Virus record (IMG/VR): IMGVR_UViG_3300037245_001426
Span: 1 to 63,905 of that record
From: a virus
DNA: 63,905 bases
Reading direction: 5' to 3' (one strand)
Each line of letters opens with the position of its first letter. Position 1 is the stretch's first letter. The position numbers and the translations under genes are program-made. Under the pieces are notes generated by a model, which had not been told where the DNA came from, did not search any database, and was given only the letters and a program-made list of their open reading frames with translations. This document shows, one piece after another, positions 54,599 through 63,200 of this stretch.

Positions 54599-55345
54599 TT
54601 AGTCGTCTCCCAGCATTGTCCATACAAACGTGCAGACGCCAGTACACAAAAGTGCGTCGGCCACGGTTCCGTGATCAGCGTCGTCAACAGTTCGCATGTT
54701 GAGCCGTGCAGTGTAACTGCCACCGGTACCGTCGATCGCTGCTAGGGCGCCAGTGCCCATACCAGTCTCGATAGCTGCCGACGTTCCACCAGTCAAAGCG
54801 ACGACAATAGCCGTAATGATGTCTTCCTCGTCGCCAGCGTTCAGATCGAAAGAACTGGCGTTAGCAGCGGCCACTGATCCCACTCCGATTTCAAAATCAG
54901 CGGTGTCACTCAGGCCAGTACCGCCTCCGGTGACCGCTTCCAAGAGACCCAACGGGAATTGGATGTGCTGGCCAAGCAACATAATCCGCCCCGTGGGAAA
55001 CACATAAAGAGGTTGGGTGAACCATGCGCCGTCAGTGGCCGGTGTACTGCCGTCGGTAGTGGCCACGGACATTTCTGTCATCGTGAGGATGGTCTTGTGA
55101 ATCCCACCATTGCCCTTCTCAACAACAGTCAAGCCGGTCTTAGTAGCCACAGTGCCGACGCTGTCAAGCGTGTCATCGTCGATACCAGAAGCGTTGTTAT
55201 TGACGCGCGTCTGTGCTGCTGCCACCTCTGCGACCATGCGATTCCAATCTCGCCAGTCCGGCGACATCTGCGGAGCATCATCGCTGTCACGATTGCCTGA
55301 GTCACCGTCCCAAATTGCTCCTGGAAAACCTGCTACTTGTCCCAT
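54599..55345 (-). CDS. Virion decoration protein with N-terminal WDG module (248 aa)
   Basis: MGQVAGFPGAIWDGDSGNRD, then SPDWRDWNRMVAEVAAAQTR: this copy of the WDG module is closest to 59020-60225. After it comes a jelly-roll-like domain (ATDGAWFTQPLYVFPTGRIM, ADFEIGVGSVAAANASSFD) ending in a Cys pair. AAGAGGAG and TAATG overlap with portal. Likely a head decoration protein. Confidence 0.68.
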   Translation of the reverse strand: MGQVAGFPGAIWDGDSGNRDSDDAPQMSPDWRDWNRMVAEVAAAQTRVNNNASGIDDDTLDSVGTVATKTGLTVVEKGNGGIHKTILTMTEMSVATTDGSTPATDGAWFTQPLYVFPTGRIMLLGQHIQFPLGLLEAVTGGGTGLSDTADFEIGVGSVAAANASSFDLNAGDEEDIITAIVVALTGGTSAAIETGMGTGALAAIDGTGGSYTARLNMRTVDDADHGTVADALLCTGVCTFVWTMLGDD

Positions 55346-57051
55346 TATTTCTCCTCTTGTCGTACGGGTTTCTTGGTGTCACCTTGGAGGTCAGGGTTCT
55401 GACTCTCCACTTTTTCACTTTTAGCACTTTCCTCAGGTGAGGCGTCCAGATCCCCAACACCGCGAGCACCATCGTTAGATTGTGCGTTTTTGATTCTCAA
55501 AATTCTTTCTGCGTGATCTACTTTAGCTTGCGTGACCTCTTTCTCAGCATTGTACCCGCGAGCTGTCGACGCCGTCATTGTCGATACTAGACCCTTCTCT
55601 AGGTCACCATAGATCACTTCAGGCTCCGACGAAAGATACTCAGCGGTCTCGATCTGTCCAATGATCTCAGCCATATCTTCGTGAGAGATCTTGGCTTCCA
55701 ATAGGCCACGTGCAATTTGCTTCAGCATCTCGCGTTGTGCCTTCTCAGTCGGCAATTTGATCATAACATCATACGCATCTTGTGCTTCCTTCAGCCGATC
55801 GGAATCAGTTTTCAGTGCGTACTGCTCTGGGTACTTGATCGTGACCGTCTCATCGCTGTCTTCATACTCATTGAAGTACGATGCTAACTGCCGTTCGGCA
55901 TGTTCTAGAATCAATCCAATAAAGGACAGCCCACTCTCTAAGCCTCTCTCATCCAATGATTTTGAGGTTCCTGACGCGTACTTCGGTTGAATGGAGCTAA
56001 GCGTCAGATTGACAAGGGTCCTAATGTCCTCTTTCAGTTGCTTCTGCTTTGCCATGGATGCCTGTAGAGGCTCCGACGACGGGTTAATAAATGCAGGTTG
56101 ATCAGTATCTTTCGAGTACGTGCGTCCTGTGGTTCCGCCGACAACTACCTCATGGGCATCTTCACCGTCCGAGGTGTCACTCTTCAGATGCGCAGATGAC
56201 ATACGATCCTGCTGCTCGATGTAGAACGGGAAGTTAGCTTTCAGCGAGTAAGCTACATCACTGCTTTCCAAGTTCAACAAAGCAATCTGGTGATTCGCTA
56301 TGTCTGTCAAAAGGGAGCGATTCAGCTCCATTAACACAAAAGGAATCCTTGTGATTCCGAGTGGAATTGGATCTTCGCCCGCGTCGCCGTTAATATCAAT
56401 TGGCTCTGAACTATCATTGAAGAATCTCACCATCACTTGGCCGTCTTCCACAGTCAGCAGCCGGTAGCGAGTGTAGTCTGTGTCCGGAAGACCGAAAAGA
56501 TTGTACGTGAGTACTTTTTCTCTAAGAAGCAGTGCCTCAAACTCAAGGAACGTGCCGTTGTGTGCCATACGCCAATTAAGGATGTCCTCAGCCGCGTAGG
56601 TATAATAGTATGGGTGGAGATCCTTAGTCTGACTAAGTGTACTCATGCCAGTCAGATTTGGCATATCAACATAGACGCCGACTTTTCCCATGAACAGCAA
56701 CTCAGACAGCACTTTATTGCCGATAAAATAATTGATCGTAGCACCAAGAAGATCGACGCCGCCGTCTTGACCTTTCATGGCGCGGTGGTATTCGTCGCTA
56801 CCGCCGTCGCGCGTGATCCCACTCATCCTGAGGTAGATAGAATTTTTGATGTCATTGACAGCACCTGCAGCAAACCCCGGTACCGGCGTAATCGTCGACC
56901 TGGTGTTAAAATCTTCTGAGCTCTCGCGGTCAGAATAAGATTCCAAGTACGCAGAGATAAAATCGTCCCCGCCTGCCTCTACGAGCCGATATTTCTGCCA
57001 ACTGTTTAGCTGAGCCATATAATCTGGATGAGTTGACTGCGCTATGCTCAT
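55345..57051 (-). CDS. Portal protein
   Basis: 568 residues, start overlapping the TerL stop. Long alpha/beta sequence with ADEILNWRM-like and DIRTLVNLTLSSIQPKYASG helices, SDEDETVTIKYPEQYALKT and a disordered charged C-terminus (ASPEESAKSEKVESQNPDLQ). Size, position after TerL and pattern fit the DUF4055-like portal family. It forms the dodecamer through which DNA enters and leaves. Confidence 0.83.
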   Translation of the reverse strand: MSIAQSTHPDYMAQLNSWQKYRLVEAGGDDFISAYLESYSDRESSEDFNTRSTITPVPGFAAGAVNDIKNSIYLRMSGITRDGGSDEYHRAMKGQDGGVDLLGATINYFIGNKVLSELLFMGKVGVYVDMPNLTGMSTLSQTKDLHPYYYTYAAEDILNWRMAHNGTFLEFEALLLREKVLTYNLFGLPDTDYTRYRLLTVEDGQVMVRFFNDSSEPIDINGDAGEDPIPLGITRIPFVLMELNRSLLTDIANHQIALLNLESSDVAYSLKANFPFYIEQQDRMSSAHLKSDTSDGEDAHEVVVGGTTGRTYSKDTDQPAFINPSSEPLQASMAKQKQLKEDIRTLVNLTLSSIQPKYASGTSKSLDERGLESGLSFIGLILEHAERQLASYFNEYEDSDETVTIKYPEQYALKTDSDRLKEAQDAYDVMIKLPTEKAQREMLKQIARGLLEAKISHEDMAEIIGQIETAEYLSSEPEVIYGDLEKGLVSTMTASTARGYNAEKEVTQAKVDHAERILRIKNAQSNDGARGVGDLDASPEESAKSEKVESQNPDLQGDTKKPVRQEEK

Positions 57052-58694
57052 TACAAGAACACCTTTATGTCTTTATTGGTCTGGATTGACGCCGCCAAAG
57101 GTAGGGCAATCTCTGAATAACAACGTGCATGGGCAAAGTGATCATCGCCATTGTTTACATACTCTGCAACTGTGTCTCCAGAATTTGTGCGTTTGTAGTG
57201 TCGAACGATATTCTGGATGTGCGATTTGTACTCTTTCGACAGTCCTTGAGGTAGATCGATGGTACGAGTATGGAATCGATTCAACGCGGTATCCAACCAC
57301 GTGGTGCGGTCAACCACTAGCGTATGCTCTTCCTCCGTACCCATAGAGATCCGTTTCCCTCTTTGGCCTTGGGCGTAATAGCATAGTTTCACAAAGCCCC
57401 AGAAACGGACTGCGAACTCATAAGCCATACGCTTCTCTGGCTGCGCATCAATGACACACCCATGTATCTGCCACTGCTTCATCAGTACGTCAAGTTCGTG
57501 GAAATGCTTACATTTGCCCTCTGCCAATACTTCGCAATCGGCAGACATATTAAGATCGGGGCCCAGAGTTTTGAATCGCCAAGCGTCGATCTCGTAATGA
57601 AGCCAATTACCTTGATCAACTCCCATCGTAATAATAACACCTTCAGGCGGGGCGTCAGTCTTGCGCCGCGAAGTAATAAGTCTCTCTATCTGTTCAAGGT
57701 TGATTTGTGCGCCTTCGACGATGTGCGGCAGCCCAAGACGTGAATTGTAAAATTCTTGCTCTGATACTTTGTCGACCAAGCCTCTCAGGTAGGACGCTGC
57801 GACCTTGTCAGGGTGCTTGACTATAGAATAAAGTTGATTGATGTGGAATCCACGAGCCTCAAAATCGGGGGTTTTAGGAACCCACATCGTGTTATCAACC
57901 GAGAGCCATTCCCTCTTCGTCTCATGGGGTAGTTCTAACTTAGTCTTAGAACAAATAAGGTGAGTGTCCTTGATCCTAGGGTCATCCTTATGTTCCGCTG
58001 TTATATTGATGTTGTCCGGGAAGACCAACTCCTCTTTCTGCCCACACCTTGGACAATTAAAGAAAAAGTGCTCCTGTGTTGAGCTGTTAAAGAGGAGATT
58101 GATCTTAGTGTTAGGTACAGTCGGCGTCGAAATTTTCCATACAATTGGGTTCTCTTGGAAGTCAGTACGGGCCTCAGCCAATGGTATGTTGTCCTGGTTC
58201 ATCTCGTCGACTTCGTCAAAGATGATAACGCCCACAGGGATGGACTTCAACGCCGACCTTGAATTCGATCCACGCACATACAGACTGACCGACCCAGCCA
58301 TCTTATGGTCAACATTCTTGACTTTTGAGAACAAGTCGCTCAGGTGCGGTGACAATTCAAGTGCAGAATCAAAACGTGCTGACGAGAAAACAGAGGCGTC
58401 CGGCATCTTCGTCGGGAGAACATACAGGACGTTTGTGTTTTCAATGTCAATCTTGTAAAAGGTAATGTTTAGGACCGTCTCCGTGAACCCCATCTGTGCT
58501 GCCTTCTGGCCGATGTTCATCCCGGCTTTCGAGTCGTGCATGTCCTTGGTCCAAGGAGATGGTCCCCAGTCCCAAATGCCAGCGAACTGGCCAGACATCA
58601 CCCTGTAAGTGGTAGCCCACTTAGAGGGTGATGTGATGGCGCTGCGCTTCAGGCCAACAGCTAGCGTGTTACGAAAAACTTCAGCCAAGTTCAT
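57051..58694 (-). CDS. terL: Terminase large subunit (GpA family)
   Basis: 547 residues from ATG (a TTG two codons upstream is possible). ATPase: deviant Walker A KAGMNIGQKAAQMGFT (57-72) and Walker B VIIFDEVDEM (D160, E161). CPRCGQKEELVF (C214, C217) begins a zinc-like insert. Nuclease: ITMGVDQG (D360) and later acidic residues. This arrangement matches lambda gpA-like terminases, which cut cos-like sites and pump DNA. The right-end repeats may therefore hold a cos or pac site. Confidence 0.9.
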   Translation of the reverse strand: MNLAEVFRNTLAVGLKRSAITSPSKWATTYRVMSGQFAGIWDWGPSPWTKDMHDSKAGMNIGQKAAQMGFTETVLNITFYKIDIENTNVLYVLPTKMPDASVFSSARFDSALELSPHLSDLFSKVKNVDHKMAGSVSLYVRGSNSRSALKSIPVGVIIFDEVDEMNQDNIPLAEARTDFQENPIVWKISTPTVPNTKINLLFNSSTQEHFFFNCPRCGQKEELVFPDNINITAEHKDDPRIKDTHLICSKTKLELPHETKREWLSVDNTMWVPKTPDFEARGFHINQLYSIVKHPDKVAASYLRGLVDKVSEQEFYNSRLGLPHIVEGAQINLEQIERLITSRRKTDAPPEGVIITMGVDQGNWLHYEIDAWRFKTLGPDLNMSADCEVLAEGKCKHFHELDVLMKQWQIHGCVIDAQPEKRMAYEFAVRFWGFVKLCYYAQGQRGKRISMGTEEEHTLVVDRTTWLDTALNRFHTRTIDLPQGLSKEYKSHIQNIVRHYKRTNSGDTVAEYVNNGDDHFAHARCYSEIALPLAASIQTNKDIKVFL

Positions 58695-58745
58695 CAGCAA
58701 CCTGTACTACAATGGGCCACTCTCGGGATGGTAAAACGGGGTCGA

Positions 58746-59012
58746 TTACGCACGGTCAATCTCCTTGAGGTAGAGGGTCAATATGTAACCACAAATCGAG
58801 GCACACGTTACAATCAAAAAACTATTGGTCACAAAATCAAGTGGCTTAATGCCACGATCAAACGCTTCGTATCCAACGTAAGCGAAAGCCAACCAGTGGT
58901 TCAGGCAGTACGGGCACCGGAATAGCTTGTACTTTTGAAGACGTTTGAACAAGCTACTCTTGCAAATGGTCGTCGAAATGGCCGCAATGGCCAGTGCTGT
59001 TTCAAAAATCAT
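58746..59012 (-). CDS. DUF1360-like membrane protein (88 aa)
   Basis: MIFETALAIAAISTTICKSS, then FRCPYCLNHWLAFAYVGYEA and a second hydrophobic stretch (FLIVTCASICGYILTLYL). The CPYCxxHW motif after a span is typical of DUF1360, phage- and sporulation-related membrane proteins. Between fibre and TerL. Possibly envelope-active in late infection. Confidence 0.65.
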   Translation of the reverse strand: MIFETALAIAAISTTICKSSLFKRLQKYKLFRCPYCLNHWLAFAYVGYEAFDRGIKPLDFVTNSFLIVTCASICGYILTLYLKEIDRA

Positions 59013-59019
59013 GTTACAC

Positions 59020-60225
59020 CTAGAAACTGTTAAAGTATGGAGATACTGCGAAATTGATTTCTACATCGAAATCATTAGATATCTTGAGTACCGTAGTAGC
59101 TGTGCCTGGGATACCGTATATATTTCCGTTTGTGGCCAATACCAAGTCCACCCATTTTCCGTCGCCGGCTGATAAGCTACCAATTGTGCTTGTGCTATTC
59201 GTAGCTGGATCAATCCGTAAGATTGAGGTAGCTGATGATGGCGCGCAGTACAAAAAACTGTTAGGCGACATAGTGCCGCCATGCCATTTTGACGTACCGG
59301 TGAGGCTGCCGAATGTAAAAGCTGAATCGTTATTGGGGTCGATAACAAGAACTTCAGTGGAATGAAAAGGGGAAGAGTACAACATTCCATTAGCTCCCAC
59401 GCACCCACTTTCCCACTTAAAATTGCCTGAAAAACTGCCGAAAGTAGTTATAGCATTCGTAGTGGTATTGATCTTAAGTATATTTGTCGCGTTGTATGGC
59501 ACACCGTATATGTGCCCGTTTGGTGCTAAAATTCCGCCAAGCCACTTTAGTGCGTCGCTGGATACAGTACCAAATCTTGTCGCGGTATCGCTAACCGGAT
59601 CGATCTTCAGTATATCTGTGGCATCAAATGGGATACCGTATATTTTACCGTCGGCGCCCAAGATGCCGCCCCACCATTTGTCAGCGCCTGTCAGGCTACC
59701 AAAAGAGGTAAGAGTATCCGTTTCTGGGTCAAGTTTCAATACCGAAGTGGAGTCACGAGGTATACCATAGATATAACCATTCTGGGCTAACACTGCGCCC
59801 GAGAATTTTGCGGCGGACGCGCCTAGACTACCGAAAGTAGTCACGGTATCGGTGTTAGGATCAATTTTCAATATGTCGCCGCTGTCACGTGGAAAAGCAT
59901 ATATCATACCGTTTGGTGCTACTACGCCACTGCACCATTTATGCGCAAGTGCTGGTAGACTGCCAAACTCAGAAATTGTGTCTTTGGTTCTAGCATGATT
60001 CACTCCGTGGCCAGCGCCCAACGCGTCCTGTGTGTCTGGCCAGTTAAAACTTCTCCAGTCAGGGTGAGCGCCCGCGAATTTATTTACCTCACGCTGCGTG
60101 GCTGCGACCTCAGAGATGCACTGTACCCAATCCCGCCAGTCTGGACCTCTAGTAGTTCCATTATCAGAATTTCTATTCCTAGAAGTTCCGTCCCAGATTT
60201 CGTCGGGGTAAAATGCTCGCGCCAC
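59020..60225 (-). CDS. Virion protein with WDG module and seven-bladed propeller (401 aa)
   Basis: GTG start with AAGGACAATACT. Residues 5-50 (FYPDEIWDGTSRNRNSD, PDWRDWVQCISEVAATQREV) are the WDG module. Residues 85-400 hold seven repeats of about 45 residues: KWxGGxLxxNGxIYGIP, then xTxILKIDPxTDT and xTFGSL. Seven copies with strand-rich spacing form a closed seven-bladed propeller. A capsid- or tail-attached binding protein is likely. Confidence 0.78.
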   Translation of the reverse strand: MARAFYPDEIWDGTSRNRNSDNGTTRGPDWRDWVQCISEVAATQREVNKFAGAHPDWRSFNWPDTQDALGAGHGVNHARTKDTISEFGSLPALAHKWCSGVVAPNGMIYAFPRDSGDILKIDPNTDTVTTFGSLGASAAKFSGAVLAQNGYIYGIPRDSTSVLKLDPETDTLTSFGSLTGADKWWGGILGADGKIYGIPFDATDILKIDPVSDTATRFGTVSSDALKWLGGILAPNGHIYGVPYNATNILKINTTTNAITTFGSFSGNFKWESGCVGANGMLYSSPFHSTEVLVIDPNNDSAFTFGSLTGTSKWHGGTMSPNSFLYCAPSSATSILRIDPATNSTSTIGSLSAGDGKWVDLVLATNGNIYGIPGTATTVLKISNDFDVEINFAVSPYFNSF

Positions 60226-60235
60226 AGTATTGTCC

Positions 60236-60952
60236 TTACTTTACGATTTCTTGGCGACTGCCAACAGTGTCCTGCTCAAAGTGCAAATCAAACTCCAACA
60301 GCGCAGCGTCACCTGTGAAGTTGTCAGCTCCAACCCCGCCATTACGTGATATCCTACCAAGCAGCATAGAACTAAGACCCAAACCAGTGCCGTCAATGTC
60401 AGCGTTTTCAGCTAGTTGGTGGGTGTTGACGGCGCCTGCACCTTCTTGTGGTATCGTTACCAGAGTTGTACTAGGCAACGTTCCGTTGATGCTAATTATA
60501 GAGTATTCAAGTTCCCAATTCACTGTGCCGGTATTCGTAGTCTGAGGCATCCAGTGGATATGCGGATGTAAGTCACTTTCCAGCTTATAGCTGTGAGGCA
60601 TCTGCAACGCAAAGAAAACTTGCTTCAAAGTGTTGTCCGGGAAGATTAAGGCGTAGACGCCGACGCTGCCTGAACCGTTGTCAGCGACCTGCGAGAAATC
60701 AGGAACCTGAGCCGCGCCGACTCTGGTTGCTGACAGCGGTACCCTTACATCATCCCACGTGGTTGCGTCTCCCGCGAATTTGATCGTACCATCAGCCCCG
60801 AACTCCGAGTAATTCAAGAGATCACCGAATCGGATGTACGGAGTGTCGCTGATAACTACAATAGGATCTGCGCCTGCTCCAGCGAACACTGTCGTGGTGC
60901 CAGCGTCATCGTAGTGTGTATTAAGCCCTAAAAGACCTATTGAATTTATCAT
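60236..60952 (-). CDS. Decoration/fibre protein of HPHIHW type (238 aa)
   Basis: The start MINSIGLLGLNTHYDDAGTT overlaps the previous stop. SDLHPHIHWMPQTTNTGTVN, then VNWELEYSIISINGTLPSTT, is a pattern known in phage virion decoration proteins. Beta-rich throughout and ends in DLHFEQDTVGSRQEIVK. Lies with other decoration genes. Confidence 0.68.
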   Translation of the reverse strand: MINSIGLLGLNTHYDDAGTTTVFAGAGADPIVVISDTPYIRFGDLLNYSEFGADGTIKFAGDATTWDDVRVPLSATRVGAAQVPDFSQVADNGSGSVGVYALIFPDNTLKQVFFALQMPHSYKLESDLHPHIHWMPQTTNTGTVNWELEYSIISINGTLPSTTLVTIPQEGAGAVNTHQLAENADIDGTGLGLSSMLLGRISRNGGVGADNFTGDAALLEFDLHFEQDTVGSRQEIVK

Positions 60953-61839
60953 CGGCGCCACCCTTTGAAACTCTTGATTGCGACAGCTTCTCCAATCATA
61001 CGGTCCAGTACCTCGGTATCAATCCAAACACTGCCGTCAGGCTGATCGCGCTTTGGGCCATTGACCCAGTTCTTGCCCCAAGACGACATGAGCAAAGCTC
61101 CGGGCCTCTTGAATCGAGTGTCGAATCCGATCAGCGTCCAGGCGTGGCTCCACGATCCACGCGTCGGTCTGACGAATCCATCATTGTCGCGAGTCTTACC
61201 GAAGGCAGTGTTGCTGCCGAGTACGACTGGGTGGAAGTTTGAGAGTGCTGCGTACGCTTGGGCTGCGCTGTTGACGCGGTAGCTTTCCAAAATGGGATGG
61301 AAGCTGGCTTCTTCCAAGAGCAGCTTCAGCTCTTTGACTGATTTCTGATCGATCGAATTAATGTTGCTGAGAGAATACTCCGTAAAATCCCAGCCGGGAT
61401 AGATGACTCGGAACAGGTTGCCGTAGTCGGACGCAAACTTCACAGCTTCGCTGATCGCGACCCCACCGCGGCGTCCGCGTCTGCCGCCGACGATTTCCCT
61501 GCCGCCAATGTGAAGTAGCTCAGTAGCGATTGGCTTGACCCACCGATCGTTGCCGAGTGATACTTGGACGGACTGCGCGATGTCGATCGCCAAAGCAGTC
61601 GCATGGCTGGTACAGTCTACGGTCTCTTGGCTGTGCGGAATGAAGACGCGTTGGGTGGCAGCTTCCAAAAACTTATAGAGCAAGATGGCCTCTTTCGTGG
61701 CCATCTGCTCTGGGAATCGTTTGATTCCGAAATCATTTTGTGGCGGTTCCCAACCGGAGTAGACATTCTCTACTCCGGTGGGTGCAAACGGTATGATCGC
61801 TGACGTTGCAGCAATCTTAAGAAAGCTTCGCCGCTTCAT
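60949..61839 (-). CDS. Tat-exported papain-like cysteine protease
   Basis: 296 residues. Residues 1-20 (MKRRSFLKIAATSAIIPFAP) form a twin-arginine signal with SRRxFLK-like core. Candidate catalytic residues: Cys76 in VDCTSHATA, His232 in SWSHAWTLIGFD, Asn257 in SSWGKNWVNG; these match C1-type (papain) order. It should fold in the cytoplasm and cross the inner membrane by the Tat route. Roles might be envelope breakdown at lysis or processing of an exported virion part. Its start lies 23 bases inside the next upstream gene. Confidence 0.76.
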   Translation of the reverse strand: MKRRSFLKIAATSAIIPFAPTGVENVYSGWEPPQNDFGIKRFPEQMATKEAILLYKFLEAATQRVFIPHSQETVDCTSHATALAIDIAQSVQVSLGNDRWVKPIATELLHIGGREIVGGRRGRRGGVAISEAVKFASDYGNLFRVIYPGWDFTEYSLSNINSIDQKSVKELKLLLEEASFHPILESYRVNSAAQAYAALSNFHPVVLGSNTAFGKTRDNDGFVRPTRGSWSHAWTLIGFDTRFKRPGALLMSSWGKNWVNGPKRDQPDGSVWIDTEVLDRMIGEAVAIKSFKGWRR

Positions 61840-62428
61840 AGCATACCTCAGAGGCAGTGGTGAAAATCTTATCCCAATCCTGACGTTGACGCATCAGATC
61901 AGCGATTTTAGCGATGAACTCGGCCCACTCTTTACCGACTTGATCCTTGCGATTGGCGTAAATTAAAGACGCCATGATCATGTCGGGACTGGAAAGCTCT
62001 CCAGCTTCAATCTTCTTAGCGATCATCGCAAAATTCTCTGCGACCGCTGCGCTGTTGTTGGACGCAGGAACCCAGGAACCGATTAGTACAGTAAGCTGGC
62101 CAACTGGGGGCATCGGAACAGGAATGACATCAGGAACTACCGGCGGAACGACAGGAGCAGGGTTCCTAGGGTCCCAGATTACATGCTCGCCGGATGAAAT
62201 GGCGACCACTCGTACAGGGCGTGACAGGACGATTTGACGATCAACGACTTGGAACTCAGCGTCCTCCAGCACCAACCAAGAGACGTCGTGGTTGGCAGTG
62301 AGAGTGAGCATCCCTTCAGAGCTTGCGGTCACTGCAAGCGGCTCGAAGCTCATATCCATAGCCTGCGGCGTAATCAACGCAGCCAGCAGGCCCACTACCA
62401 ACGCTAGATTCGTTTTCGTAACGCTCAT
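61817..62428 (-). CDS. Secreted protein with proline-rich linker (203 aa)
   Basis: MSVTKTNLALVVGLLAALIT is an N-terminal signal or anchor. A beta-rich N-domain (residues 25-85) is followed by PAPVVPPVVPDVIPVPMPP, a proline-rich linker across the periplasm or wall, then a helical C-terminus (AEFIAKIADLMRQRQDWDKI). The architecture suggests an envelope-spanning lysis or spanin-like role, next to holin-like and protease genes. Confidence 0.65.
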   Translation of the reverse strand: MSVTKTNLALVVGLLAALITPQAMDMSFEPLAVTASSEGMLTLTANHDVSWLVLEDAEFQVVDRQIVLSRPVRVVAISSGEHVIWDPRNPAPVVPPVVPDVIPVPMPPVGQLTVLIGSWVPASNNSAAVAENFAMIAKKIEAGELSSPDMIMASLIYANRKDQVGKEWAEFIAKIADLMRQRQDWDKIFTTASEVCYEAAKLS

Positions 62429-62613
62429 TTAATCGGCTCTTTGGTCATGAGGCGAAGGATGACGTTAACAACGCCCATGATCGAGACGAAGTAGCCTGCG
62501 ATCTGCGGGTTCTGTTGGATGACTTCGGTCCCGGCGATGCCGCCGAGGGCTCCAGCCACGATCATAATAACGTTGACCCAGAGGGTCTTGGACTTTGCGG
62601 CATTCTTACCCAT
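62425..62613 (-). CDS. Holin-like two-span membrane protein (62 aa)
   Basis: MGKNAAKSKTLWVNVIMIVA, then a second hydrophobic segment (IAGYFVSIMGVVNVILRLMT) and a short charged tail. Size and two-span topology fit class II holins. The next genes are a secreted protein and an exported protease, so a lysis cassette is plausible; no classic endolysin is recognised here. Confidence 0.65.
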   Translation of the reverse strand: MGKNAAKSKTLWVNVIMIVAGALGGIAGTEVIQQNPQIAGYFVSIMGVVNVILRLMTKEPIK

Positions 62614-63119
62614 TAGATGTTTTCCAATGCTTCGAGGATCTCGTCAGAAATTGCTTCTATAACGGTCTCGTCCGTGACGTGTCTGGTGATAATCTGCACA
62701 ATTACTTGGGCCATGCTAGTGATCTTGGTACGGTCCAAGAAGTTGCCCAGCTTCATTTCCAACTTACTACAACTTGTCACCACACGATCAATCTTCATGA
62801 TCATGTCAGTGAGCGGTCCTGACTGTAGAATCAAATCCTGCGTGTTCTGGCAGGCGTTCAATTTCTCTTCGAGGATGTACCGCATAACTCCGACTTCGTC
62901 CTTTAAGTTCAAAAGGTAGTCTGAGTTGCCCATCTCCCCTATTCTAGCATTAAATCGAGCCAAGCGGTAATTGCGAAGCTCTTTTGCCTTTATCGAGTTT
63001 TCCTGTTTATTGCCTCCGTGTGCCCTGCAACGATTGCCACCATCGACAGCCTTCAAGTTACACTGGCCGTTGCAGTTTACGTGCTCGCACTGCTGGTCAC
63101 CTGGCTTGGCTCGTTCCAT
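62613..63119 (-). CDS. Terminase small subunit candidate with zinc motif (168 aa)
   Basis: The start MERAKPGDQQCEHVNCNGQ is preferred; an ATG 16 codons upstream lies inside the promoter motif and would be at or before the transcript start. CEHVNCNGQCNL...CRAHGG forms a C4/H-type zinc motif often found at the N-terminus of small terminase-like proteins. The rest is helical, with NYRLARFNARIGEMGNSDYL and coiled segments. First gene of the late unit, but TerL is six genes on, so the call is not certain. Confidence 0.62.
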   Translation of the reverse strand: MERAKPGDQQCEHVNCNGQCNLKAVDGGNRCRAHGGNKQENSIKAKELRNYRLARFNARIGEMGNSDYLLNLKDEVGVMRYILEEKLNACQNTQDLILQSGPLTDMIMKIDRVVTSCSKLEMKLGNFLDRTKITSMAQVIVQIITRHVTDETVIEAISDEILEALENI

Positions 63120-63168
63120 TTTGATTCTCGGATTATTGGCCAACAAAATCGATACAACCTGCCCCATT

Positions 63169-63200
63169 GTAATATACGTACATTGCGGCCAAAATGTTCA
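63169..63200 (-). promoter_or_regulatory. Bipartite phage promoter motif, late leftward
   Basis: TGAACA, 12 bp, then TGTACGTATATTAC on the minus strand, directly before the first late gene. At the 33-nt distance from TATATT there is AATAATCCGAGAATC, a diverged form of the 15-nt element (8 of 15, most changes transitions). Confidence 0.75.
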
